A stretch of DNA of 64,000 nucleotides from Maea johnstoni (taxonomy: Eukaryota > Annelida > Polychaeta > Spionida > Magelonidae): NCBI GenBank assembly GCA_963942565.1, contig OZ012694.1, positions 32,073,057 to 32,137,056 of the forward strand. The letters are read 5' to 3'. Positions 49,999 to 62,099 of the stretch are shown piece by piece (position 1 is the stretch's first letter; each line of letters opens with the position of its first letter). Under the pieces are notes generated by a model, which was not told where the DNA came from, did not search any database, and saw only the letters and a list, made by a program, of their open reading frames with translations. The translations under genes and the position numbers were made by a program.

Positions 49999-50573
49999 GT
50001 TCAGTGAGAGAATTTCCAAGTGTCACACAAGCCCAACCTATCAGCCTTTTTGTCAATAAATGGTAATATTAGATACTCAGAGCCCAATTTCTTTGTCGGT
50101 CGTATATATTAGATGAGGGATTTCCTTTGCTGAGGCAAGAACAATGACTTCTCACCTTTAAAAACACAAACCAGAAACTCTTGAGTAATTCTAAAAACAT
50201 GGGCCAATCTTTTAAGAATGCAAAATATGGTATGGTTTTAAGTGAAAACATAAAAAGGTTTCCATATGTGAACTTGTCACTATTACAAAACCACACCCAC
50301 TACTTAGCATCAGTTAGAATGTCACTCAATTTAACCCTGTCCCGTCTAAAGTGGCATGATGGCTGTACATATATGGGCCATTTTCCAATGATATATAAAT
50401 AAATTGCAGAAAGTACCCTGATGGTTTTCAAAATATTCCTTTGTTCCTAAATAAAAAGTAAATCTATACGATTTTCCTTGCACTGTGTAAGTACTATTCC
50501 ATATCTATTCAGACTTTAATTCCATCACAGATCAGCTAAGAGTCTTCTAAAGTTTAGTGGTCAGAACAGTGCC

Positions 50574-50788
50574 TTAAACCTCATGCTGCCAAATGTGGCT
50601 AATTTGGTCAATACAAAATGATGCAACAAACTGAAAAATGGCTGAAACCTTGGCACATTGGTACTCATCTGAGAGTACTCAGTGAGAGCAATTGAATGAA
50701 TTACACCTTGATAGGATTAAGATGGTTTTCTAGAATCCTTTGGCCCTTGTCCTTTCCACGAAAATAGCCACAGCATTGGAAAGGTTAA
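50574..50788 (-). mobile_element. TTAA-MITE family 1, copy 17
   Basis: Full length, more diverged internally than most copies, TTAA on both sides. Confidence 0.85.
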
Positions 50789-51153
50789 GAACCCATATTA
50801 CTGCCCATGACATGCTAGCAAAGGTAGATCAGGTATCTGCCTTTGATGTAGTAATTTCAAGAGAGGGATATATGTTTGGCCCAAATGCATGCTAATGAAT
50901 AAAGTAGGAGGGTTTCTAAATGGGTTGCTTATGCCTACAAATGTAATGTAATGGGGGTTTCTGGTAGAGTCTGCATCTGCCCTGGGTATGTGGTGAAAAC
51001 ATTGCGTGCCAATGATTAAAGTAGGGGGTGTTCTGTGAGGGCTTATAACTGCAGATGTAATACCATTACCCATCAATGATATACATGTTTACACTATCTG
51101 CATATGCTGTGCAGAGCTTCCAGGAACTGGGCTTCCAGCATAAATAACAAATA

Positions 51154-51360
51154 TTAACCTTCTGATACCCGTAACACTCATGTCCTGAAATTCTTGTAAT
51201 TTATTTGAAAAATAATGTAAACCATAAAAATATTTGGATAGAATATATGCTTTCTCCTCCCACAATGAATTTCCCTCCAAATATTTTTGAAGTATTGTAT
51301 TTGTTTTTGAGATATTTCCAAAATGGTGGAATCGTCATGGTACAGGAATTGCATGGTTAA
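51154..51360 (+). mobile_element. TTAA-MITE family 2, copy g
   Basis: TTAA on both sides; the CTCCAAATATTTTTGAAG core is recognisable. Confidence 0.6.
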
Positions 51361-51643
51361 AAACTGATAACATGGAGATAAGCAGAACATGTGTTAGTGC
51401 CGTTCGCAGCCTCTCTCTGAGTCGGGTGTTCAAGAGCTTAGATAAGAATTACCAAGTGTTGATAAACAGTGTTCAGACTTAATGTCTTAAGGAAAACACT
51501 CAATCTGGTCGTAAGAAATCTTCTATTCACAAGTGCAAATATTTAGCTGATAAAAGTTCATTTTAGCAGTTTTAAACACTACAATTTTTCCTAAAGGCAC
51601 TAACGAATGCATATTTCTTTTAAGGCAGAGATCAGAAGTTAGA

Positions 51644-51846
51644 TTAACCTATTCATGCCTAAGTGTTTCCTTGATGAGTGTTGTCTGAACCTATGCTACT
51701 TTTGGATATAAATTTGGAATTCACCATACATTGAAGACGGGTGGTTAGTTATTATAAACAATTCTTCTTCAATTTTTCCTATAACTATTGCTTTTGTTAA
51801 AGAGATATCACTAGGGGTATTGGGCACTACAGGCATAAACGGGCTG
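51644..51846 (+). mobile_element. TTAA-MITE family 2, copy h
   Basis: TTAACCTATTCATGCC at the left and GGCATAAACGGGCTGA at the right, slightly decayed. Confidence 0.65.
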
Positions 51847-52984
51847 AAAACCAGTCATGCATATTCACTATGATACCTCTGAATGGGAAATCATATAAAA
51901 AATTCCATATTTGGTTATGAATGGAAATTGAGCCTGACCCCTGGTGTCAGACAAAGGTTCTAAATTATATGAGGCACTGAATTCCATTAACATTAAGGTA
52001 AAGAAATGGCACTGTGTCGTCCTAAATATTGGAGAAAAACTTTCTAAGAATAACCTATGTAATACACCCCAGCTTCCTATCAATAGCCTATATTATAGGC
52101 AGATTCTTCAAAGAAATAACCTACAGAGTAAGAGATCCTAGAAACCTACTGATAAACTATACAGCAGATAACATCTTCATAGTTATAACTTACGTGTGAG
52201 ACCGTAACCCCCTATAAAAAATCTTTTTTACAGAAACACCCTTTATAACTAAAACCTATGTAAGAGAATAGCTCCCTATGATAATCCATTTTGAATAATG
52301 TACACTAGTGAAACACCCTTAGGATAAGCTAACAAAAAACCTTAGCTGGCCTGAATATTCTAAATTAAAGAAACACTTTCCATAGGCATAAGAAAGAATA
52401 CATATAAGAAAAAGCAATCCTGATTTTGTATAATAAGGAGTTGCTGCCATGTCCCAGACAATCAACCTTGACTTCAGCGACTAAGTGCATAACAATAGAA
52501 GCTGTTTATAACCCATAATACATGAAACACAGTCTGTGGCAATAACTTAAAGCAAAAACGCTCCAGTTGTTGCAATGTTCCTGACAATCAACCTACACCA
52601 GTCTATGTCAGAGAAAAAACACCCTTTACAGGAACTCTCAGAGTAAGTCTAAACAGATATTTAAATAACAGAGATATGATATGGCCAGTGGCATTATTTG
52701 AACATGTGACAGAGATACTTGGGAGCATTGTGCAAAGAATCGATAATTGAAATAAATATTTTGAAATAAATAAACGATTAATTAAACAATTAAATAAGTT
52801 CAAAATTATAAATAGGAAGTTAAACTATCAGACCATCTCAGATGATGGAAGCCTAGATTCCTATGATGTCATATGTATTTTTCTGTCATAATTTTTCTGT
52901 TACTTATTACTAGGAACTATATATTTTAGATATAGAGTACCTGTTATTACTTATCGCACCAAAGGAAGGGAGGACTTAGTTTGA

Positions 52985-53120
52985 GTATGACAAGCCTCTA
53001 GAGATAGGAGGACCTGGTAGTGCCATCTATCTACCATGCGTGGTATTACACCACACTGCTTTGTCTACACAGGAGGGAATGTCAACTTTTTAGGGACTAG
53101 GAGGCAAGCCTAAGACAATG
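52985..53120 (-). repeat. Dispersed repeat, copy 2
   Basis: Reverse-strand match of 18990-19165 with several base differences. Confidence 0.5.
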
Positions 53121-54411
53121 GCAGCAGCATCCTCATCTGCTCATTAGCATAACAAAAGATCTGGCTCCAAGGGTGTCTACTGCCCACCATTTCATATCTC
53201 TGATGTCTGCATCTCTGGTCTGATGACTGAGTGTGGGATTATTTTACGGCTATGTTCTGAAATAAACACTACCGCCGCATAAATATAACGAAAAAGTGTG
53301 AGAAAAATTGAATTATTGTTACAGTGTGTTACAATCATTGTGGCGGAATTTGAGCAAGATAAATTTGCTTGGCGAGCAGGAAAATAAACAAAAAAAAAAG
53401 AAAAAGAAATAAGATAAATTTGTCCGGGACGACCCACGGTTCCCTGTCTCTCATTATTCAGTCTGCTGTGTACACAAACGGCACCAGTACGAGAGCAAAA
53501 ACTCTAAACATAAGTAGCAGTAAATGCAGCCATCAATTCTCATAATTTGCTGCTGGTAGTGATAGCGTCTCTCATGGAGGGAGTACGTCCAGAAGTGTAT
53601 GTCAAAATAAAACATTCCAAGAGTGCATTTTCGGCGGCTGAGAGCAGATGTAAGATTTGAGTGAGCGTGAGAGGTTCAATGCACTCACATACATCTTAAC
53701 CCATTTGCACCCAGAGGTACCCCAAAAAATATTTAAAGGAAAGTTATCTATGATTTGATCAACGGTCTACTTTTGAATGATTTCAAAATGACACCCCTGG
53801 AGGTCAAGTGATGTGGTCTTTATTTTTATCAAGAAAGGTAACAGGGCAATCAAGAGGTTTTCACTTTTTATCTATACTGTATAACAAAATACAACTTTAA
53901 TATCTCATACAATATGCTTTTATGCCAATATGCTTTCAGTGGTAATAAAAGAGAATAGAATATGATTTCCTGGGCCTTAATATTACAGTTGGCCCATATA
54001 GTTTCCCTCATAAAGGGGCCCAGGTTAGTCTGGTCCTTGTTGTTACATTCTGCCAGCCTGAAAAATAATACCACACAGAATATGCATGCAGAAATGGTAT
54101 CAGGTCATCCATGCTCAGAGCACCCTGGTGACGAGAATTAAGACTAAATATCTCATATGAATGAAAGCAACCTTACTCAATGAGAGCAAGGTTTTCATTC
54201 TAGATAGGACATCTGGATTATGTACAATAGAAATACTATGAATGTGAATGAACTGGGCAGTAATGGTACACCCTGTTAAGCTAAAGGTTCAGCGAACAGT
54301 GGTGCCGCTTGCCTGTATTTAAACCTTCAGGTAAACGAAACAAAACAAACAATTTATAATTGCATTTCTTCTTCCAAGAAGTAATCTTGCTATTTTTTTT
54401 GAGATATTTCT

Positions 54412-54629
54412 TTAACCCTTCCAATGATCAGGCTACTTTCCCCCAAAGCACAAGAATGCAAAGTGTTTTGAAAACCATCTAAACCCTTTCATATTGGTAT
54501 TCATTGGATAGCTCTTACTGAGTACTTTCAGATGAGTAACCATGTGTCACGGGTTCAGTTATTTTTCAGGTTTTATGCATCATCTTGTATTGGACAAATA
54601 AAATTAGCCACCAACAGCAAAAGGGTTAA
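54412..54629 (+). mobile_element. TTAA-MITE family 1, copy 18
   Basis: Full length, TTAA on both sides, 130 bases from the donor of the GYQPG exon. Confidence 0.9.
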
Positions 54630-54758
54630 GTTTTAATAACTGGATCCTTGTCAGACTGCCAGGGTTTGGAATCTAAAAGTCACTGTCTACATTCTCACAT
54701 AGCCTTAAACTGCTACAGGGTGTTCTGAACCAGGATGGCATAAGTAACCCACACTCAC

Positions 54759-55396
54759 CTGTATCTGGCCTCCGCCTGCTTGGAGTCGGGCCCCGGGATA
54801 CCCGTGGCGGGTTTGTAGGTGTACCCAGTCGAGGGTTGGTATTCACCAGGCTTGTGGGTGGCCTTCTTGAAGGTCAGGTTGCTACCGGGTTCGTTGGCCT
54901 CTGGTTGCTGCCCCGGTGCGAGGGCGACGTTGTAGGTCGTCGCGGGGGTGGCTTGGTATATACCCGATGGCTGCTGTTCATGAGAGCCAGCAGGAGCGCC
55001 CTGTTGTTGGTAGCCGGGTTGACCGGGTTGGTATCCAGGTTGGTATCCTGATTGTGGGGAAGCCCTTCCAGGTTGGTAACCAGATTGGGGTGATGCTCTA
55101 CCAGGTTGGTATCCGGGTTGTCCGGGCTGGTACCCCGGTTGTCCGGGTTGGTAACCGGTTTGGGGTGACGCCCTACCGGGCTGGTAGCCGGGTACGGGGG
55201 AGACCCTCTCAGGCTGGTAGCCGTATTGTCCGGGTTGCGTTTGCTGGTAGCCTGGTTGTCCTGGTTGGTTCTGTTGGTAGCCAGGTTGGTACCCGCCCCC
55301 AGGCGAGTCTCTGCCCGGCTGGGTTGGCTGTACGGAAACGGGTCCATGGGTCTGCACTGTGGTCGGCTGGTACCTCGATCCCGGCGCGCCGGTCAC
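54759..55396 (-). CDS. KY-like: Long-form internal exon: GYQPG-repeat linker of the KY-like gene
   Basis: The acceptor ..CTCTCCCCACCAG and donor CAG/GTGAGT bound 212 codons plus two bases. Translation opens VTGAPGSRYQPTTVQTHGPV, then runs through a Pro/Gly/Gln/Tyr repeat built on GYQPG, GYQPGQP and GYQPGRASPQS (about residues 32-140 of the exon), and ends in a less repetitive stretch with FKKATHKPGEYQPSTGYTYKP and QAEARY. The 5' end is phase 0, matching 58161; the 3' end is phase 2, matching 11690. The segment should be a flexible, Tyr-rich disordered spacer between the upstream and downstream KY modules. Near-identical repeat units suggest recent minisatellite-type expansion and probable length polymorphism. 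Confidence 0.88.
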
Positions 55397-56038
55397 CTGG
55401 TGGGGAGAGAAAGAATCATGCAATCTTATTACTGCTCGAGAGACTTTTGGAGGAAGGGGAAGGGAGAGGCGCCGATAAAATCGAGGTTTAGGTTTAACCG
55501 GCGGACGAGGGCGGTGGATGAATATTTCTGCAGACCCATATAAGTGTACAACCGTGGGCAAAAATGCTGTTCGTGTTCGGGTTAAAAAATGGAAATGTTC
55601 AGATCCATCCACTGCTATTGTTTTCTGACAAGGGTGCTGTTGTACAAGCTGGTCCTGTTGTCGTAAATGGGTCTTCGCGTAAACTTTGAAAGACCTATAC
55701 TGATTTTGTAACATGTAACGTGATTGGTCCTTGTCCCACCTGCCATGGTATTGTAAAGAGAACTGTGATTGGTTGATTTCTGTACTGTCATGGTCCCCTG
55801 GTTCCTTATTAACTTTATGCGTGTAGTTTAAAGTCTTTGGCGAGTGCATGAAGATCCAAGAGGTAGACTTATAAGGAGGTTGTTTGCCGTATTTGTATCG
55901 ATCCTTGAACCGATCCTGCCTATAGGGTTTGACCCAAGCTGGCCCATGGACGTGTACCACAGTTGGCATAAACTGGGTTGTTGATATACCCCTAAATCTT
56001 TCCATTTTCCTGGACGATTTTTCTCTCTCCCCATCCAT
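54759..56038 (-). CDS. 5'-extended version of the same exon: alternative first coding exon, 426 residues
   Basis: The frame of the GYQPG exon stays open upstream of its acceptor for 214 more codons, to an ATG at 56038 that directly follows an in-frame TAA. The extension is not random. MPTVVHVHGPAWV (24-36) and LPTVVHLYGSAEI (160-172) repeat the motif QPTTVQTHGPVSV (224-236) of the undisputed part, spacing it as an old internal duplication. The rest is basic and rich in Tyr, Gln and His. A TATA-like box (56101-56108) and a CCAGACT initiator lie just upstream. The joined product would have 1,138 residues. The alternative reading, an intron open by chance, is unlikely given the repeats. Confidence 0.72.
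55000..55330 (-). repeat. Coding minisatellite (GYQPG units)
   Basis: On the coding strand, GGTTACCAACCTGG-like units recur about 14 times in multiples of 3 bases and keep frame. Confidence 0.85.
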
Positions 56039-56082
56039 TTAGTTAGCATGATAACCCCGGTGGACTAGTAACGGCAACAGTC

Positions 56083-56108
56083 TGGAAAACTGCCGGCCGA
56101 TAAATATA
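56083..56108 (-). promoter_or_regulatory. TATA/initiator core promoter for the 56038-start transcript
   Basis: TATATTTA occupies 56108-56101 on the minus strand, and CCAGACT, a fit to the YYANWYY initiator, has its A at 56083. The 25-base spacing is slightly short but within the usual range. It predicts a 5' UTR of about 45 bases before the ATG at 56038. Confidence 0.45.
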
Positions 56109-58160
56109 TCTTCCCATTCACCCGAGCCTTTCCCACTGACGCAAAAAAAGCAAAAAAATAAATAGCTGTTGTTAAATCGGGGACATTCTGCTTGGGACAT
56201 TTTGAGGGCAATCTGGGGATTAATAGACGATTAATGTATGTTTGTGGTGGGTATAAAGGTTGGATGTATAAAAGTGGTGTTCCTCGAGTGAAGATGCAGA
56301 CCAGATTGGCTATCAAGGGATTTGGGATTCTAGGTTACAGACTGAGGGCAGACCATCAGTCCCAACTCCACTACAACCATCTTTGAGGGAAAAAGGTACA
56401 AACTGATTCCCACATAAAAAGGCCTGTTTGACCCATATCCAGTTAATAAAATTAGGAAATATTCACAAAAAAAATAAAAAAAGCTTATTTTCATATCAAA
56501 TTAAATAAAGTTGGTTTTGAAAAAATCCTGCTATATCCCAGGAGTGGCAAAAAATGCATATTCTTGTAAGAGCTTCGGAGAACTTTGAGCAAGATCTCAA
56601 CAAGGAGAATCTATTGCTCAACATGTCAACAGCAACATATTTTTCAGAAAATAATTTTGATATAGTACCATGGCTTGTGTTTATTATTAGTGGCCAGCTT
56701 TCCTTATGTTTCAGATTATGAATCTCTGTGGAGCTGGCGACCAGTCTATCCTTGCGTGAGATTGCCAGATGGCATATCAGACATACTACATCAACCCAGC
56801 ACATAGAACACCAACTGCCGACAAACACATATCCTGTGACAGATAAAACCTGGCAGCAGGCCATCTATTGGCAGAAAATGGCAAAACAGTACATGTGCTG
56901 CCCTCTATTGACAAAGAATGAATTTAACGTTTCCCTTTGGGTTTCGTAAATGGTAAATTTCAAATCCTGTAGGCAATCTAGTGTTTGCTTGGAATGTTAG
57001 GTTTATTTCTGTGTTATTTTAGTGAGATATTATCCCCAGGGTCTGGAGAATATCTTGCTAGCCTAGTTAAAAGAACTGTGTGCATTTGCTAATCTCTCTG
57101 GATGGGCCTACCTTTGCGTAACCTGGCAAATAATTTTAAATGCTGGGTGTATTGTCCAGTGTATTGGAAAGTGTGTTTGCATGTTGAAAAACATTTGCAT
57201 ATCGGCAAACATTCTCTAATTGTTTAATTGGCTAGCTCACAAAGATGTTTTCAGTTTTCTTTACAGTAATATTCATATAAACATCTCCACATTTTGTTCA
57301 TCTCCTTTAATTTGATGTGGAAATACCAATAATCTGAAATAAACAAGCTGTATTTTTGATAATACATGACATTTTAAAGAAAGAGTTTTCGGATAAGAAA
57401 TAATATGTTTCACTGAAGAACAGTAGATGATCCTAAAAATATTAAGTGACATTTTTATGGCATAATACATGTAACAAATTTAGCATCAATGAAGTAAAAA
57501 AACATGGAATTGCATTGCTAGGCAGCAGGGTAAAAAAGCAGATGTAAAGTAGCTTGTTAGTAACGACATGCACAAACACTGTTAGTACCACAAACAGATA
57601 ATACCACATGATATCCCTTCCAAATGCTCACAGTTGCTTCTTTAAATAGGCTGGCTTGGCAGAGATAAAGAATCGAAACTGACACTGCTAGTGAAACTGG
57701 ATTTCGTAAATATTGGAACTACCATCCATACTCCCAAAATGAAGATGGTATAGTAAAAACAAAAGAAAAATGAAGTCTTTCATTATCTGAATATATAATT
57801 TGTGGAATCATGAGTAGCAGTTATAAAAACTTCCAAAACCAAGATGGACTCCTATGATTATAAATGCTGAGGACCGCAATAGGTATGTATTATCATGGCA
57901 GTTACCGTAATTTCCCGGTAATTTCAGACACTTTTTAACTTAAGCAACAACAAAACACAAACAGAAATTATTAAAAGACCATGTGAATGCTCATACCTGA
58001 AAAATTCAGGAAATTCTTAGTTATAAGCATGTGTTTTTTGAACTATTTTGATGAATTTACATTTTCCAGTTTCCACAGGTCCTGACGGAGCTGAAGCTCA
58101 TGGTAAAACCGGTCTCCAAACCAGCCACTTTGAAAAGCATCGATGGGCACTCATCCTTAC
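56109..58160 (-). other. Intron, nothing recognised
   Basis: AT-rich sequence with no coding signal and no recognised repeat. Confidence 0.45.
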
Positions 58161-58388
58161 CTGTGATGGCTGATATTGCCATGACGACGGTGACCTTCGA
58201 CCTCCCCCATCGGGTCCCTGAATATTCAGCTGGAATGCGGGCTGAGATTCGGGGGGTGGGGGAGGGGGAAGGTCTTGTCCGTAGGGGGCGCTCTGCTGCT
58301 GGGCGGCGGCAGGGGGACGGTAGGGCTGAACGCTGCTGTAACCCCGCATCGTAGGAGATTTGCGACCATAGGGTAGCGGTCCTGAATG
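58161..58388 (-). CDS. KY-like: Long-form internal exon: proline-rich linker, duplicate B
   Basis: The exon is bounded by CTCTCAG and CAG/GTAAGG. The acceptor at 58389 was chosen over the CAG seven bases further in because it gives phase 0 and the string HSGPLPYGRKSP, which mirrors the neighbouring exon. It encodes 76 residues: SGPLPYGRKSP, QPYRPPAAAQQQ, PYGQDLPPPPPPESQP, FQLNIQGPDGGGRRSPSSW and QYQPSQ. It is a clear tandem-exon duplicate of 60617-60841. The DLPPPPPPE string resembles the (D/E)(F/L)PPPPx(D/E) ligand of Ena/VASP EVH1 domains, and poly-Pro also suits profilin or SH3 binding; both are inferences. Phase 0-0 means it can be skipped without frame loss. Confidence 0.87.
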
Positions 58389-60616
58389 CTGAGAGTTGGC
58401 ACAGAAACAATATCACTACAGTACTACTACTCACTAGGAAATAGCTTAACTCTCTCACTGCCACAAAAACATGCCGCAATAAAAGGCACACCTTCACACA
58501 TATAAGAACTCAAAAATACAATTTTAAGCAAAATGTATCATTCAACTTTGTACTTCCAGGGACTGAAATATATTTTCGGATCAACATTCCATGTTGGTTA
58601 ATTCAATTAGTTAGTTTTGACTTGCTCTGTGAAAAATTAAACTTGCCCAGCAAATAATCAATTCCATATTTTAGAAACTCCAAAATAGAAAAACATGTAT
58701 AGGGGTATTATTTTTTTTTAAATCTCATATGCATGAAGATATATAAATTTGTTTCATTTATGCATCTGTTATATATTTGAATTCATTTACGAAAGACTTC
58801 CAATCTAAACTTGCCCTGTTAGGCAAGCAAGTAATGGTTTCAACTTATCCAGCAGCAGGTATTTTTACCTACCATGGAAATATTATGTTGGTCCCTGCCT
58901 TTGTTTTGCAGTCCATAATAACACCCAACGTAGGTAAAAGTCAAATCTAATATTCAGTTGTGGCAGTGAAAGAATTAATCGCAAATATTAGGAAATAAAA
59001 CAGAAGCAAAACAAGAAACTAAGGTGCAGTTTCACCAGGTAACATTTGAGTTACATTCTCAATCTCGAAATGTCAAAAACAAACAACATATCACAAAAAA
59101 TTATCATTTTAAGTTTATAGTGCAATATCTTTAATATTTTCCATTTTCATTTTATGATTTAAACAAATAGAAAGTCCTGGTACACCTGCACCTATTACTA
59201 AAAAATAAAAGGTTATACATAGCCATAAGCAATACACACTCAGAACTGTTGGCCTTTTAGTTTGAGGCACAGATAGTTTCAGGGTTAATTGAGATGGAGG
59301 TTAACATCAAGAATTCTGTCATGTTTTTAAAAAGTATAGAACATGAAATCCCTAATCTTTCAAAAGGTGCACTACAGATTTTCAATAAACTAAATGAAAC
59401 AAGCCAACATCTTTTTACAACATGAGAACATCCTTTACTTAAATTTTCACCTTAATTCTAATTTGATGACACATGACCATATTTGGTTCACCTTAATGTT
59501 TCCTCAAACTTAAGGTGCCTTTAGCAACAGGTCTCCATCCCATAATGACTCACATAAGGTATGTCAATTCTACATAACGAAGTGGCCTTTGGGAGACAAT
59601 GCTTTTAGCTCATACTAGCTCATACGTTAGCAAAAAAGTCTCTATCAAAATCAGAGAAGAAATTGAAGCCAGAATCCTAAAAAAAAATTCTACATGCTAC
59701 CAAAACTACCAAAAACAGTGCTGTATCATAGGAACGGCCATAATCTGTAAAACGAATCAGCTCTCCAGTACAAATACTTGCTGAAAAGATTTTCCTTGGT
59801 GATCAGCAAATTAACCATCAGGAGATGAGAGGACATCGCTAAAAGCTGACAATCTTTGACTAAGCTACCACCTGTGCATTGTTATGAAAGAAAGTGAAGC
59901 TGAGATTACAGGGAATTCAATAATATTGGTTAGAATTTGCCCCAATATGGTACCAACTATTCCAATTTTGGTCTTTGGCTCATGGACTAAAAGTCTTGGA
60001 AGGCAGGTAATAAAGCATTACACTGTAATGACACCCTGCCCTGATAGTCTAGAGATCTAAAGCATTGTCACTGAATGCTTACTAGCTCTCACCATCGCCT
60101 AGGTTCTCTTTCTGCCCACGGTATATGAGAATATTGCCAGTGATTTGGGGTTAGATAGTAATATTTCCTCAGAAATAGTCTCCTCGACCACCAGAGAGGT
60201 CTATTTATACATGTAAATAGATTGTCCTTGTCGACCACTTACGATTGGTAAGATATGATTGAGTCTTTATGCAGCTGAGAAAGTGATGATATGATGAAAT
60301 TCTGACACCGTAATTCAGAAATGACAAATTGGTTAGCAACTCGTAAGTTCGTGGTTCACAGGTCTCTTCTCATCATATTTTTGGGATTGAAAGGAATGAG
60401 TGACTGGATTTGATCTGTTATATTAATAAGGACCATAATGATTTATTTCCTTAACTATGATACAGTTCTGTATTTGGTAAATCAAACTGAAATAATAGAA
60501 TAAAGCCAAAACAACAAATGGCTAAAATCAGCAGCCCTGACATCATCAGCAGTAGCAGCAGCAGCATCAGCAGCAGTAGTAGTAGTAGTATCTGCAGCAG
60601 GAGCGTTACCACTTAC
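58389..60616 (-). other. Intron with one SINE fragment
   Basis: Apart from a tRNA-Leu/Ser-like SINE piece at 60040-60190 and a short AGC/AGT run (60550-60600), I see only AT-rich DNA. Confidence 0.45.
60040..60190 (+). mobile_element. tRNA-Leu/Ser-like SINE copy
   Basis: It has CCTGCCCTGATAGTCTAGAG, then the body with GAATATTGCCAGTGATTTGG; diverged. Confidence 0.5.
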
Positions 60617-60841
60617 CTGTATGGGTATGTACTGAGAAGAGGGGGACTTGCGCCCAGTGTCTCCCCCTGGTGCCTGGATGTTGACCTGCATCTGGTAGGG
60701 GGGTTGAGAAGAGGGGGGTGGTGGAGGGAGGTCATCAGCACCCTGACCAGGCCTGTAGGCATACTGTCCCGTTGCGGGGGACTTCCTTCCACCGTAGGGG
60801 ACAGGTCCACTGCCGGGAGGAGGGGGAAAAGAGGGGGCACT
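60617..60841 (-). CDS. KY-like: Long-form internal exon: proline-rich linker, duplicate A
   Basis: This 225-base, phase 0-0 exon is bounded by CCCTTCAG and CAG/GTAAGT. It encodes 75 residues: SAPSFPPPPGSGPVPYGGRKSP, YAYRPGQGADDLPPPPPSS, YQMQVNIQAPGGDTGRKSPSS and QYIPIQ. It contains one exact FPPPP core and one DLPPPPP core, both EVH1-ligand-like. It aligns through its length with exon 58161-58388 (GPxPYG.RKSP, YRP, DLPPPPP, NIQxP.GG, R(K/R)SPSS), showing tandem exon duplication. The repeated RKSP/RRSP strings look like phosphorylation sites. Confidence 0.87.
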
Positions 60842-61872
60842 CTGAAGGGTGAAGAAAGAAGAGTACTAACTCAATACACACAAACACATGCATCAATAAT
60901 ACAGGCGAACTTGGATATGACAGACTACTGTACGACAGACCTTTGGCTATGATGGACGCTATGCTTGGTACCTGTCCCATGCATATCAAGTATGTGTCAT
61001 ATGTATATGACAGATTTTGCATTTGACGGACCAATTTTCCCGGTCCCATTGAGTCTGTCATATCCAACTTTGCCTGTAGTCATATTTGTCAGGTTGTATA
61101 TCAATGACTTATAGCTCTGTACTAAGTTTGTTTTGAGGTCAATAAAATCAACCAATCAATCGATCAATAATCTTAGATGAATCAAAGATTGCATATTTAG
61201 CGAGAGACCAATTATTATATGCACTACAGTGAAAGCCTGGCTTTGTCAGGGTTCTAGAATCTGGCCTAAATGTGACATCACTAGGAGACAGAGACCAATG
61301 AGAGCTCTCGTACCATTTACAGAGAAACCTGCATGCCCGCATATGCAGAATGCAACTTTTGGGATATTCACCGAAGCAAGCCTTTTCAGGTTGACCGGCT
61401 GGTTTTATATCCACTTGTTTTTATTTATCTAAGCAATAATGCAAGTAGTTTTATCAAAAAATTCCGAAGAGGATAGTTGGAATTCGAAATTATCCATTGC
61501 AATTCGATTGTCATTTGCCTTCAGAGGATATTCATTTCAAAAAAAGAAAAAAAACACGACCTGACAATTTCATTTATTTCCGCTACCCTGAAAATTTGTG
61601 AACAAGATCTGCATGACGACAAATGATATTGGTCTTGTCTAACTTAAGTATTTCTAAAGTTTGTATTTAAGCATATTTAGGAAAATATTTGAAGGATAAA
61701 TGTTCATCAAAACATTGGCAACAACACTGCTTCAACTATTTTCGAAAATGTTTACTGCCCAAAGTATTGTAGGTCCAAACCACAATTTCTAGAAAAAATC
61801 TTGAACATTGATTGGTTAAACACCCTATAAAGGAGAAAGTGAAAGTGTAGAAATAGTAAATTATTGACTCAC

Positions 61873-62067
61873 CTCGTACCTCCCCTCGTTGGAGGGTTCA
61901 ATGAGCTCCGGGGGAGGTGGGGGCAGATCATCCTCCCCGCCACCGTACTGAATACCCTGGGGAACGCCACCCCCGCCCCCGCGGGAGGGTTTGGGGGCAG
62001 TGGGGGGACCAGCTCTCTTGCCAGGAGGGCCGCCGATAGTCATGCTCTGCAGCTTGGTGGTGGTGGT
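61873..62067 (-). CDS. KY-like: Long-form internal exon: Gly/Pro-rich linker
   Basis: The exon is bounded by TCCTCCTTCAG and GAG/GTGAGT, phase 0-0, 65 residues. It reads TTTTKLQSMTIGGPPGKRAG, PPTAPKPSRGGGGGVPQG, then GGGEDDLPPPPPELIEP and NEGRYE. The acidic EDDLPPPPPEL string is the best match in the gene to an EVH1 ligand with Leu in place of Phe, flanked by acids on both sides. It follows the upstream KY module in frame and can be skipped without frame loss. It is disordered and has no fold of its own. Confidence 0.85.
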
Positions 62068-62099
62068 CTGAAGGAGGAAGGAGGAGAGGAGGGAGGGGT

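Noticed and set aside
54836-55543. Plus-strand frames of up to 191 codons
   Set aside because: Antisense of the GYQPG repeat exon.
58389-58395. Alternative acceptor of exon 58161-58388 at the second CAG, seven bases further into the exon
   Set aside because: It would break phase 0 and remove the HSGPLPYG start that matches the duplicate exon.
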